From positions 186,001 to 250,000 of the forward strand of contig WTGQ01000003.1 of assembly GCA_011525365.1 (NCBI GenBank): DNA of 64,000 bases. The letters are read 5' to 3'. Of this stretch, positions 28,116 through 36,939 are shown one piece after another. Made by a program: the position numbers and the translations under genes. Source of the stretch: Acidobacteriota bacterium (GTDB lineage: Bacteria; Acidobacteriota; Thermoanaerobaculia; Multivoradales; Multivoraceae). Position 1 is the first letter of the stretch. Each line of letters opens with the position of its first letter. Below the pieces are notes generated by a model that worked only from the letters and a program-made list of their open reading frames with translations, was not told where the DNA came from and did not search any database.

Positions 28116-30780
28116 GGCGGAACTCCCGCGTCAACTGGTAGGTGGAGAGGCTGGTTTGGGGCCGCCCGTTCCTCGTGTTGATCAGAACCAGAGCCTGCTC
28201 GTTGGTGACGTTTGCAACCTCGCCGCCGATGATGCCTTGCACTCCACCCCGGATCGGGAACTGGTAGGTGGCGTTCACGTTGAGCGTGAAGAAGTCGTCG
28301 AGCTTGTTCGTGCCCCTCGGCTCGCGGAGGGTCGTCGTGGTGATGGTCTGGCCGGACACCGGGTGCCTGACCTGGGTGGCGGGCTGCAATCCCCAAGGCT
28401 CGCCGTCTGCCAGGTGCGCGCTGGCACTGGTCATTAGGTCATGGCTGCCGAACCTCCATCGCTTCATGCCGACGACGTTGACGATGTGGTCCCGCTGGTA
28501 GCTGATGGGTCCGAACCAGTTGGGGCCACTGGTGGGATTGAGAAGCCCGGTCGAAACCTCGATGCCGCCGAAGCCTTCCAGGTGGTCGTCGTTGTCGTTG
28601 CGGGACTCGTTGTTGCCTTCGTTCCAGTCCCTCGCGTAGTTCATCTGCAACGACCAGTCGTTGCGAAACGCCCGGTTGAGCTGTAACAGGATGCCCTCGT
28701 ACTGGCGTCTGTTCTGCGGCCAGTTTCTCAGGTCGCGAACGACCGCGCCCTGCTCGTCGAACTGCAGGGTGCTGTGGAACATGTTCTCCATCTCCCACGA
28801 GGTCACGCGCGACTTGAAGACCCAGTTGTTCGAGAACTGCCAGTCGAAGCCCACCGAGATCTCGTCCTTGTAGTAGGGCTCGACGGAGGAGGCCAGGGGG
28901 TCACGGGGCTCGACGCGGCGCTGGAAGCGGTCGTAGAGCCCCGTCTCCGGATTCCACCCGTACTGCGTGTAGGCGTTCTCACCATTGGCGCCGGCCGTGA
29001 ACTCCGTGAAGACGACACCGAGGCCGATGTAGTCGTAGTAGCGGCCGGCGGATGCCTTGACCAGCATCCTGCCGTCGGCGTTGAGGTCGTAGACCGCCGA
29101 CAGGCGCGGCGCCACCTTCTGGTAGTCCATGACTTCCTGGTCGAGGTTGTTGTTGATGTCCTGGGTGTCCTGGCGCAGGCCGAGGCTGACGGTGAGGTGG
29201 TCACCGACCGTGATCCGGTCCTGGATGTAGGCAGCACCTATGCCGCTGGTGAAAGTGGTGTTGCAAGGAACGGGGCAGTCGAAGACTCGCTTGTTGATCG
29301 GGGTCGCATAGCCGCCCGGCAACGAACGGCTGTAGCCGCGGCCGCGGTACTCCGTGCCGATACTCGTGATCGTCGCAAAGGTGACGTCCTGGACGTCGAT
29401 GCCGGCCTTGAACTCGTGCTTGTCCCTGAAGAAGGTCAGCGAGGCATTCGCTTGATCGCGCGGGAAGTCGTTTCCTCCAGCGCCCAGGCGCTGCACGGGA
29501 GCGTTGTAGCGCAGACCGTCGGCAAGGTCGCGGTAGCGAAAGTCGTTGCCGTCGGGATCGTCCGGAAGCGCGTCGGGAAGGATCGGGGCCGGCGGGGAAC
29601 CGATGCGCGCCGTCGTAAGCTCGCGGTTGGCGGCCTTGACCTCGAGGAATGCCGAGCCGGTCAGGGCGAAGCTCCAGGTCAGGGTCTGGATTCTGTTGTT
29701 CCAACTGTTCCTGGTGACCGAATAGATGTCGGCCGCTGTGCCGGGCGGGTTGAGGCGGCCTGACGGGGAGTCGATCCAGGTCAACGCAAGCTGGTGGCGG
29801 TCGTTGGGCTGGGTGTTGACCTTGCCGACGAGCGGCTTCGCCTCGCGGTTGACGTCGACCAGATCGCCCTCGCGAGTCCGGTCGAGCGCGTTGTCATTCA
29901 TCTCGCTGAGCGATCCGTAGAACCAGGCCTTGTTCCGGAAGAGCGGCCCGCCGAGGCCTGTCTCGTAGCTGCTGATCATGGAGTCCGGCCGTTCGATCTC
30001 GAGCCAGTTCGCGGCGCGCCACGCCGGGTTCTGGCCGATGTAGAGAAAATCGCCGTGGAGTTCATTCGTGCCGGTCTTGATCGTCGTGTTCATCACCCCG
30101 CTGACCCCCCGGCCGTATTCGGCGCTGAACCCGGCGGACTCCATGCGGTTCTCGGTGATCACGGTCGACGGCATGTAGAAGCTCATTTCGCCGCCGCGCC
30201 GATTGTGGGAGATGTCGACGCCGTCGATGAAGACGACGTTCTCCTGGGCGATGCCGCCGTTGACCCCGGGTGCTTGATCGAATTCCTGCTTGTAAGACAC
30301 GACACCGGCCATCAGCTTCATGTTCGACCAGTAGTTGCGCGTGGCTTGGGGGATGTGCTCGAGTGCCTCTTCCCCGAGCGCGGTGACGGCGCCGGTGTCG
30401 TACTTCGTGACCAGCGCTGCCTCGGAGGTGACGGTGATCTCCTCGGCCGTGGAGCCCAGAACGAGGTCGACGTCCTCGCGCTTCCCCAGCTCGAGGACGA
30501 CGGCGCGCTCGACCGAGCCCAGGCCCTCGAGGTCTGCGGTGACCGTGTAGTTCCCCGACTGGAGAAGGGCGAAGCGATAGTCGCCGTTGGCGTCGGTTAT
30601 CTCGGTCCTCGTGTTCTGAGGGCCGGTCAGGGTCACGGTGACTCCGGGCAGGCCGTCACCCTGGGCGTCGGTTATCGTGCCGTCGATGGTCGATGTCTGC
30701 GGCCCGTCGGCCAGAAGCGGCAGCGCGCAGATGGCGATGGCGAAGGTCCAGATCGAGGACCTGATGGCGGTGGCTCTCAC
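28093..30780 (-). CDS. TonB-dependent receptor with N-terminal carboxypeptidase-regulatory domain (Oar-like)
   Basis: An 895-residue outer-membrane receptor. A signal peptide is followed by a CarboxypepD_reg domain (DGTITDAQGDGLPGVTVTL, DANGDYRFALLQSGNYTV), then plug and barrel regions, ending LRLKVGVRF with the terminal Phe expected of outer-membrane barrels. The frame extends to a GTG at 30840, but the GTG at 30780 is directly preceded by GGAGGGGAG and gives a clean signal peptide, so it was chosen. Oar-like receptors are numerous in Acidobacteriota and import large nutrients; the ligand is unknown. Confidence 0.92.
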   Translation of the reverse strand: MRATAIRSSIWTFAIAICALPLLADGPQTSTIDGTITDAQGDGLPGVTVTLTGPQNTRTEITDANGDYRFALLQSGNYTVTADLEGLGSVERAVVLELGKREDVDLVLGSTAEEITVTSEAALVTKYDTGAVTALGEEALEHIPQATRNYWSNMKLMAGVVSYKQEFDQAPGVNGGIAQENVVFIDGVDISHNRRGGEMSFYMPSTVITENRMESAGFSAEYGRGVSGVMNTTIKTGTNELHGDFLYIGQNPAWRAANWLEIERPDSMISSYETGLGGPLFRNKAWFYGSLSEMNDNALDRTREGDLVDVNREAKPLVGKVNTQPNDRHQLALTWIDSPSGRLNPPGTAADIYSVTRNSWNNRIQTLTWSFALTGSAFLEVKAANRELTTARIGSPPAPILPDALPDDPDGNDFRYRDLADGLRYNAPVQRLGAGGNDFPRDQANASLTFFRDKHEFKAGIDVQDVTFATITSIGTEYRGRGYSRSLPGGYATPINKRVFDCPVPCNTTFTSGIGAAYIQDRITVGDHLTVSLGLRQDTQDINNNLDQEVMDYQKVAPRLSAVYDLNADGRMLVKASAGRYYDYIGLGVVFTEFTAGANGENAYTQYGWNPETGLYDRFQRRVEPRDPLASSVEPYYKDEISVGFDWQFSNNWVFKSRVTSWEMENMFHSTLQFDEQGAVVRDLRNWPQNRRQYEGILLQLNRAFRNDWSLQMNYARDWNEGNNESRNDNDDHLEGFGGIEVSTGLLNPTSGPNWFGPISYQRDHIVNVVGMKRWRFGSHDLMTSASAHLADGEPWGLQPATQVRHPVSGQTITTTTLREPRGTNKLDDFFTLNVNATYQFPIRGGVQGIIGGEVANVTNEQALVLINTRNGRPQTSLSTYQLTREFRLKVGVRF

Positions 30781-31006
30781 GATTCTCCCCTCCAGAGTCT
30801 GCGACCCGTCGAGTCGGCGTTTCCTGTTGAGGGCCGCCACCGGGCCGCGTGATGGAAACTGCTAAGCCAAACGTGCGCTCTCGCCTTGACCGGGAGCGGA
30901 GGCACGGAAAACCCTGTTGGAAGTCTTGAACACTGTACCACTACGCAACGGCGTCGGATAGTGTGGTTTGGATCTGTCTTCTGTAAATCGATTTAGGAAG
31001 AAAATC

Positions 31007-32155
31007 ATGCGTGAACTTCGTTGGCGTCCGCTCGCCGGTGTCCTGGTCGTCCTGATGAGTACGCCCGTTGCCTTCGGCCAGGCGACGGAGTCGGCCGAGC
31101 CCTTCAAGGTCGGAACCTTCGACATCGACGGCGTGCCGCGCGTCGGCCTCGTCCTGCGGGACAGCCTGGTGGTCGACATCGCCGAGGCGAACCGGGGGCT
31201 CGAGGCGGATCCCGCCTACCCGAAGATGCCGATGCCGGGGGACATGCTCGAGTTGATCGGCCGCTACGAATACGGTCTCAAGTACCGGCTGTACGAGATC
31301 GTGAACCATCTCGTCGAGAAGGAGCTCCTGGGGAGCGGGGCGCCGGGATACGTCCACCCGGTCGGCGAACTCCGGATCCGGCCGCCGATCATGTATCCGG
31401 GGAAGATCCTGAACGCCGCCGTCAACTTCTACAGCCACGTCAACGAGTCGGGGACCGAGGAGGAGCGGGCCGCGGCCCGGCGTCAGCGCCGGGAGAACCG
31501 GGGCGTCCCGTATCTCTTCCTCAAGCCGTCGCGAGGCGCGGTCGTCGGCAGCGGCGACGAGATCGTGATTCCCTACGGCCGCGATCGCACGGACTGGGAA
31601 GTCGAGCTGGGCGCGGTCATCGGACGGACGGCGAGGTACGTCTCCGCCGCCGAGGCCCAGGACCATGTCTTTGGCTACATGGTCTCCATCGACGTTTCCG
31701 ACCGCGGCGGGCGCCCGCCGGGAGGCAACCCCATCCGCAGTGACTGGTTCGTCGGCAAGGGGCACGACACCTTTGCCCCGCAGGGCCCGTGGATCGTGCC
31801 GCGCGAGTTCTACGGCGACCCGATGGAGAACCTCCGCCAGACCCTGAGCGTCGACGGTACCCTGCTCCAGGAGGCGCGCGCCGGCGACATGATCCACTCG
31901 CTGTGGGAGCTGATCGAGTACGGGTCGTCGATCATCACGCTCTACCCGGGCGACGTGATCAACAACGGCACCTCGGGCGGCACGGCGGCCGGAGCGGCCG
32001 CGACTCGCGGACCGGAGGATCGCTTCCTCAAGCCGGGCGAGCTGGTCGAGGCGTCGATCGACGGCATCGGTACGCTGCGGCTCCCGGTCGTCGCCGGCGA
32101 GAAGCCGCCGGGCGAGACGGGGGCCCGGCTGCCGCCGGTCAAGTCGTATCGCTGA
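31007..32155 (+). CDS. Exported fumarylacetoacetate hydrolase (FAH) family protein
   Basis: A 382-residue protein with a signal peptide ending AFG-Q. The FAH C-terminal domain is recognisable by ILNAAVNFYSHVNE, PYLFLKPSRGAVVGSGD, the metal-binding DWEVELGAVIG and the terminal GTSGGTAAGAA stretch. Family members act on beta-dicarbonyl or acylpyruvate-type substrates. They are normally cytoplasmic, so the signal peptide is unusual. The ATG at 31007 follows AGGAAG and begins the signal; an upstream ATG at 30968 would add 13 residues. Confidence 0.88.
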   Translation: MRELRWRPLAGVLVVLMSTPVAFGQATESAEPFKVGTFDIDGVPRVGLVLRDSLVVDIAEANRGLEADPAYPKMPMPGDMLELIGRYEYGLKYRLYEIVNHLVEKELLGSGAPGYVHPVGELRIRPPIMYPGKILNAAVNFYSHVNESGTEEERAAARRQRRENRGVPYLFLKPSRGAVVGSGDEIVIPYGRDRTDWEVELGAVIGRTARYVSAAEAQDHVFGYMVSIDVSDRGGRPPGGNPIRSDWFVGKGHDTFAPQGPWIVPREFYGDPMENLRQTLSVDGTLLQEARAGDMIHSLWELIEYGSSIITLYPGDVINNGTSGGTAAGAAATRGPEDRFLKPGELVEASIDGIGTLRLPVVAGEKPPGETGARLPPVKSYR

Positions 32156-32248
32156 CCGGGGCGGGAGCAGCGTGGGCGTGCGCTCCGGGTAGGATTGCCC
32201 TGAGCAGGCCTGGACCCAGTCCTTCCGAACACCTTCGGAGAGCGCTTG

Positions 32249-33448
32249 ATGCCCCAAGCTATCCGCGTGACCCGCCTCGCGGCGGCCGCGGCCGCCGTTC
32301 TCTTCCTGGCGCCGCCCGTGACTGCCGGCCCCAACCTCGATCAGCCCACCTTTGTCGACGACGTGGCGCCGATCCTCCACGCCAACTGCGTCTCCTGCCA
32401 TCAGCCCGACGAGATCGGGCCGATGTCGCTGCGCACATACCGCGAGGTGCGGCCCTGGGCCCGGTCCATTGCCCGCGCTGTCGAGAACCGCGACATGCCG
32501 CCCTGGGACGCCGACCCAGGTTACGGGCCGTGGTCGAACGACATCAGCCTGAACGACGACGAGATCGCTGCGATCACCCTCTGGGCGGCGAACGGCGCGC
32601 CCCGCGGCGAAGGCGACGAACCGGTCCAGGAGCAGCCGGAGACCGTGGGCGAGTGGGCGTTCGGCGAACCGGACTGGGTCTTCGAGTTCGATCCCTACGA
32701 GGTGGCGCCGGAGGGAGAGGACGAGTTCCGCGACGTGCCGATCACGACCGGGTTCGAGGAGGATCGCTGGATCCGCGCGATCGAGGTTCAGCCGGGAGAC
32801 CGCAAGGTGCTCCATCACTTCATTCTCTGGCGGGCCGCCGAGGGCGCGTTCTACCAGGAGAGCTGGATGGCGGCCTGGACCGCGGGCGCCAAGCCCTACC
32901 GGTTCCCGGCTGGGTCCGCCCGCCTGCTGCAGAAGGGCCGTAACCTGATCGGCGACTTCCACTACCACCCGAGCGGTGAGGCGGCGACCGACAGCACCCG
33001 CATCGGTCTCTGGTTCGCCAACCCCGATGAAGTCGAGCAGGAACTGGTCACGCTGCCGGTCTGGAACGCAGGCATCAACATCCCGGCGGGCGACCCGAAC
33101 TACGAAGCCGAGGCGAGCCGTGTCCTCGAGGAAGACGTTCTGGTTCTCGCGTTCACGCCGCACATGCACTACCGCGGAAAGACCATGTTCTTCAGCGCGG
33201 AGCTTCCTGACGGCAGCACCAGGGACCTGCTCGGGGTCAGCCGCTACGACTTCAACTGGCAGACGACGTACCAGTTGTCCGAGCCGATCCGGCTGCCGGC
33301 CGGGACGCGAGTCCGTGTGAAGGCCTCCTTTGACAACTCGGCCGGCAACCCGAGCAACCCCGACCCGACGGTCGACGTCAAGTGGGGCCTGGAATCCACC
33401 GACGAGATGCTGAACGGCCTCGTCGACTACGTCGCGGCGGATAACTAG
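32249..33448 (+). CDS. Exported haem c / type II copper monooxygenase-like protein
   Basis: A 399-residue protein with a signal peptide. A cytochrome-c-like segment carries one CVSCH haem motif (residues 47-51) and a downstream Met-rich DMPPWDADPGYG. The C-terminal half resembles copper type II ascorbate-dependent monooxygenases (peptidylglycine hydroxylase fold): KVLHHFILW, GDFHYHPSG and FTPHMHYRG supply His ligands, and DEMLNG a possible Met. Electron transfer from haem to copper is an inference. The ATG at 32249 has GGAGAG upstream; it follows the FAH-type gene by 93 bases. Confidence 0.85.
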   Translation: MPQAIRVTRLAAAAAAVLFLAPPVTAGPNLDQPTFVDDVAPILHANCVSCHQPDEIGPMSLRTYREVRPWARSIARAVENRDMPPWDADPGYGPWSNDISLNDDEIAAITLWAANGAPRGEGDEPVQEQPETVGEWAFGEPDWVFEFDPYEVAPEGEDEFRDVPITTGFEEDRWIRAIEVQPGDRKVLHHFILWRAAEGAFYQESWMAAWTAGAKPYRFPAGSARLLQKGRNLIGDFHYHPSGEAATDSTRIGLWFANPDEVEQELVTLPVWNAGINIPAGDPNYEAEASRVLEEDVLVLAFTPHMHYRGKTMFFSAELPDGSTRDLLGVSRYDFNWQTTYQLSEPIRLPAGTRVRVKASFDNSAGNPSNPDPTVDVKWGLESTDEMLNGLVDYVAADN

Positions 33449-33453
33449 CGCCG

Positions 33454-34635
33454 CTAGATCGCCAGATCGTTCAGATTGTAGTCCCGGATCACCCGCTCGA
33501 ACGTCTCGTCGTTGAAGCGGAAGTCGTCCTCGAGACCTACGAAGGGTTCGTAGACGAAGCACGGCTCATCGGGCCGGTGCTGCCGGCGAGCGTCGATTGC
33601 GACGGCGATCACCGACGAGCGATCGAAGATGCGTTGGGCGTCGTAGACGACCTCGTCGGCTTCGACACCCAACGCTCCCTTCTGTCCCTCGACCGACTTG
33701 CGGCGGTGGAAGCCGAAGGTGAGCGAGATGCGCAGGTCGGACGAGGTGTTGGCGAACGAGGCGTGGAGCATCTGGCGGTTGACGATGGTCACGTCGCCGG
33801 CGTCGCAGACAAGCGGCAGGGCCCCGGGGAGCTTCTCGCTTCCTCCGTTCTCCCGGACACGGGCCTTGATGTCGAGCTTCCCGAGCTTGTGGGTGCCGGG
33901 CACCACCCAGAGACAGCTCGCCGGAGTCGTGGGGTAGAGCTGCACCTGGAAGTTGAAGCCGTGGATGCCCTCGTCCCAGTGCGGAGACCCCCAGTGGGTG
34001 ACGCCGTCCTGGTGCCACGACACCGAACCTCCGAGACCCGGCTGCTTGACGAAGATCGCGTCGTTGAACGGCACGAAGTCGTCGCCGTTGATCGCCGCGG
34101 CGATCTCGAGAAGGTGCGGGTGGCCGTAGAGCCGCAGCCCGGAAGGCATCGCCTGGCACATCGAACTCATGATGAAGACGACGTCGGCGGGCGCGTCCTG
34201 TTCGGGTAGCGGCTGCGTCATTTGCGTTGGGTGACGTCCGCTGAGAAGCTCCGTGCCGCCCCAGGGATCGGCAAGCGGCTTGGTGAAGAGATACGGCCGG
34301 CGGGCGTAGTCGAGGCCCAGCGCCGGTCGCCCTTGCGCGTCCACCTCCGCGTCGGGGCCCACCGGCGCGCGCTCCAGCATCTCGTTGGCATCGCGGCGCA
34401 ACTCGGCCACCTCGTCGGCGTCGACGAGGCCTTCGAAGACGTAGAACCCGTGCCTCCAGTACGCCCCCAGGATGTCCGGATGGAGCCTGCCGCCGTCGGT
34501 CAGCCGAATCGGCCCCCGGTTGCCGATCTCGGCGGCGAGCCGCAGGCCCGCTTCCTGGTACGCCGCCATGCCGGCCGCGTGCTCCGCCCGGGTCGGCGTT
34601 GCTACCGGTTCGCTTGCGCTTTGCGTGTCGTTCAT
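33454..34635 (-). CDS. Phytanoyl-CoA dioxygenase (PhyH) family protein
   Basis: A 393-residue Fe(II)/2-oxoglutarate oxygenase, longer than the one at 27294. The iron site is VSWHQDGVTHW (His, Asp) and NRQMLHASFANTS (distal His), with an Arg for 2-oxoglutarate in DLRISLTFGF. HGFYVFEGLVDADEV opens the domain. It converges with the cytochrome/copper gene with a 5-base gap and diverges from HicAB. Substrate unknown. Confidence 0.92.
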   Translation of the reverse strand: MNDTQSASEPVATPTRAEHAAGMAAYQEAGLRLAAEIGNRGPIRLTDGGRLHPDILGAYWRHGFYVFEGLVDADEVAELRRDANEMLERAPVGPDAEVDAQGRPALGLDYARRPYLFTKPLADPWGGTELLSGRHPTQMTQPLPEQDAPADVVFIMSSMCQAMPSGLRLYGHPHLLEIAAAINGDDFVPFNDAIFVKQPGLGGSVSWHQDGVTHWGSPHWDEGIHGFNFQVQLYPTTPASCLWVVPGTHKLGKLDIKARVRENGGSEKLPGALPLVCDAGDVTIVNRQMLHASFANTSSDLRISLTFGFHRRKSVEGQKGALGVEADEVVYDAQRIFDRSSVIAVAIDARRQHRPDEPCFVYEPFVGLEDDFRFNDETFERVIRDYNLNDLAI

Positions 34636-34747
34636 GGCAGTGGAGGGGATTCTAGCGGCGGCCCAGGCGACCGGTCGCCCGCTTCTGCAATGACACAGAG
34701 CCCCTGGCGAGGCCTGCTACTGGCAGCGCGGCTTCGGAGGCGAGTTT

Positions 34748-34765
34748 GCGAACAGAAATGTTCGC
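34748..34765. promoter_or_regulatory. Inverted repeat, candidate HicB operator
   Basis: A perfect 7-bp inverted repeat GCGAACA-GAAA-TGTTCGC lies 16 bases before the hicA start. A candidate promoter TTGCGA (34746-34751), 16-base spacer, TGTATT (34768-34773) overlaps it. HicB antitoxins with DNA-binding C-termini commonly repress their own operon, so this is the likely operator. Binding is not shown. Confidence 0.5.
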
Positions 34766-34781
34766 ACTGTATTGTTGAGCG

Positions 34782-34994
34782 TTGAACGGCCGGCAGTTCA
34801 TCGGGCGCATTCGCAAGTGGGCGAGGAGCCGGAATCTGGAAGTCCGGTTCGTCGCGTCCGAAGGCGCTGGCTCCCATGGAACGCTCTACGCGGGGCACCG
34901 CAAGACCACTGTCAAAGACCGAAAGAAGGAGATCGGCAAAGGCCTGCTCAAGAAGATGCTCGCCGATCTGGGGATCGACAGGAACGACCTCTAG
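34782..34994 (+). CDS. hicA: HicA-family toxin (mRNA interferase)
   Basis: A 70-residue dsRBD-like toxin. The family core with the catalytic His is present as EGAGSHGTLYAG (residues about 27-38), followed by the basic KDRKKEIGKGLLKKML helix. HicA toxins cleave mRNA. The start is a TTG: an in-frame stop lies at 34776-34778 and no ATG or GTG is available, so TTG 34782 is the only choice. HicB follows 8 bases after the stop. Confidence 0.85.
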   Translation: MNGRQFIGRIRKWARSRNLEVRFVASEGAGSHGTLYAGHRKTTVKDRKKEIGKGLLKKMLADLGIDRNDL

Positions 34995-35002
34995 GAGAAT
35001 CG

Positions 35003-35440
35003 ATGCCAGACGGTTACAACTATCCCGCCGACATGCAACGCGACGAAGACGGGCGGCATGTCGTCGCGTTTCCCGATTTCGGATGGGGCGCCACGGACGG
35101 CGCGACGAGGGAGGAGGCGCTAGGCGAAGCCAGGGATCTGCTGCGGGAGTTGATTGCCACGACGATACGCGAAGGCGGCGATCTGCCGGAACCGTCGTCG
35201 ACCGGCGAGCAGCGGCCCTTGGTGGTCCCGCCGGTGCAGATCGCCCTGAAGGCGGCCCTGTACGACGCCTGGCGGCAGGCCGGGATCTCGCGGCGGCAGT
35301 TCGCCCGCGATCTTGATGTCGCCGAAAGTGAAGTGCGGCGCATGCTGAATCCCGATCACGCCACGAAGGCGGCCACGATTGACCGCGCGCTGCGCCGTCT
35401 CGGTAAACGACTCACCGTGACCGTCAGCGAGGCAGCCTGA
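35003..35440 (+). CDS. hicB: HicB-family antitoxin
   Basis: A 145-residue antitoxin. The N-terminal partial RNase H-like HicB fold is seen in YPADMQRDEDGRHVVAFPDF and TREEALGEARDLLREL. The C-terminal helix-turn-helix (AWRQAGISRRQFARDLDVAESEVRRML) would bind the operator. It would neutralise HicA and repress the operon. The ATG follows TAGGAGA. The pair appears intact, unlike the other toxin-antitoxin loci in this window. Confidence 0.88.
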   Translation: MPDGYNYPADMQRDEDGRHVVAFPDFGWGATDGATREEALGEARDLLRELIATTIREGGDLPEPSSTGEQRPLVVPPVQIALKAALYDAWRQAGISRRQFARDLDVAESEVRRMLNPDHATKAATIDRALRRLGKRLTVTVSEAA

Positions 35441-35475
35441 ATCGGTTCCCCTGCTGGCCAATGACGGTCGGACGG

Positions 35476-36939
35476 CTAACGGCCTGACCTCGACCTGGCA
35501 GCCGAACGCTGAAAGGCCCATAGTGCGCCTCGTGTGCGGAGGTACATCGTCGTTCCGTCGACTGCCGGCGTTGCCGTCGCCAGATCGTCGAGATCCGACA
35601 CGGCCAGCGGCTCGAGTGAGCCATCGGTCGGCAGCACGACGAGCTTGCCAGATCTCGAGAGCAGGTAGAACTTGCCGTCGGCCACGATGGGCGACGCGTA
35701 GTAGCTGTCGACCGCGCCCTCGAGTCGGCCCTGCTCGATGAGCTCCCCCGTCGCGGAGCGAAGCGTCGTCGTGATACCGCTGTCGTCGACCATGAGGAGG
35801 ACTCCGTCGTCGACGATCGGCGAGGGGAGCTGCGGGATCTTGCGGTGGTAGGTCCACCGCACGTGGCTGGCGGTCAGGTCTCCTCGCAGGCCCGCTGCTG
35901 GCAGCTCGACGGCGAGGATGTTGTTGCGGGTGTCGAGGGCCGACTGGAAGTACGTCCAGTCCCCCTGGTCGAGGAGGCCGTCGCCGGCCAGGTCGAAGTA
36001 GGAGAAGACGCTCTGAACCAGGCCCTCCGGCGCCTCGTCCTCCGAGAGCATTCCGTCACCGTCGCCGTCGTGCGCGGCGACGACTTCACGGAACGGCTCG
36101 AGCCGGACGTGGCGCCCTTCCTCGTTCAGGGGCATGGCGTAGCCGTTGATGAAGAGGACCCCATCCTCGACCGCCGGCGTCGACTTCATCTCGAACGACA
36201 GGCCGCTGACCCACCAGAGACGCTCGCCGGTCTTCGCCGAGTAGCTCGTGAGGAAGAACGAGCCCGGCACGACGACCTGGAGTTCGCCGCGGTCGGGATG
36301 GTGGAGTACCGGCGTCGAGTGGCCGCTTCTCGCGGCCGGCCGCTCGGTGCGCCATGCCAGCTCGCCGGACCCGGCGTCCACGGCCAGGACGTGGGAGCCC
36401 TGCTGCTGGTCGACCACGAGCACCACGTTGCCCGCGGCGAGGATCGGCGACGCGCCCATGCCGTAGATGTTGTCGAAGGGACCGAGGGGATGACGCCAGA
36501 GCTCTTCGCCGTCGACGCTGTAGCAGAGCAGGCCGAAGTCGCCGAAGAAGACCCAGACGCGCTCGCCGTCCGTGACGGGCGACGGCGACGCCGGTCCGTT
36601 GCGGTTGTCGAGCGTCTCGGTTCGCGGCCTGGGCGCCTCGCGCCGCCAGAGTTCCGAGCCGGTCTGGCGGTCGAGGGCGATCGTGTAGAGCGCTTCGCCT
36701 TCCGAGGCCGTCAGGAAGATCCGGTCCCCACTCAGGACCGGCGACGAGTCGCCGGCGGGGAGCTCGGTCCGCCAGAGGACGTTGCGGTCGGGCCCCACCT
36801 CGACCGGCAGGGCGCCCGCCTCGATCGCGCCGCCGCCGTTCGGTCCCCGGAACCGCGACCACTCGGCGGTCTCGGCCGTGGCCACCGGCGCGAGGGCAAG
36901 GGTGCTCAGTAGCGCTGGAGCTAGCGCGGGACGACTCAA
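35476..36939 (-). CDS. Exported BamB/PQQ-like beta-propeller with embedded EF-hand pair
   Basis: A 487-residue protein with a signal peptide ending ATA-E. The mature part opens EWSRFRGPNGGG, as in PQQ-like propellers, with blade repeats (GDRIFLTASE, GERVWVFFGD, NVVLVVDQQQG, GSGELAWRTE). Between blades, residues 291-302 (DGDGDGMLSEDE) match a canonical calcium-binding EF-hand loop; residues 316-327 are a second, weaker loop. The start is inferred as the TTG at 36939, whose TTGA overlaps the stop of the acyl-CoA dehydrogenase gene; no ATG fits the signal peptide. Confidence 0.82.
   Translation of the reverse strand: MSRPALAPALLSTLALAPVATAETAEWSRFRGPNGGGAIEAGALPVEVGPDRNVLWRTELPAGDSSPVLSGDRIFLTASEGEALYTIALDRQTGSELWRREAPRPRTETLDNRNGPASPSPVTDGERVWVFFGDFGLLCYSVDGEELWRHPLGPFDNIYGMGASPILAAGNVVLVVDQQQGSHVLAVDAGSGELAWRTERPAARSGHSTPVLHHPDRGELQVVVPGSFFLTSYSAKTGERLWWVSGLSFEMKSTPAVEDGVLFINGYAMPLNEEGRHVRLEPFREVVAAHDGDGDGMLSEDEAPEGLVQSVFSYFDLAGDGLLDQGDWTYFQSALDTRNNILAVELPAAGLRGDLTASHVRWTYHRKIPQLPSPIVDDGVLLMVDDSGITTTLRSATGELIEQGRLEGAVDSYYASPIVADGKFYLLSRSGKLVVLPTDGSLEPLAVSDLDDLATATPAVDGTTMYLRTRGALWAFQRSAARSRSGR

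Noticed and set aside
30841..31006. Divergent region tested for promoters, operators or a small gene
   Set aside because: Only weak and ambiguous hexamers and a 5-bp inverted pair (CACTA/TAGTG) were found; nothing strong enough to annotate.
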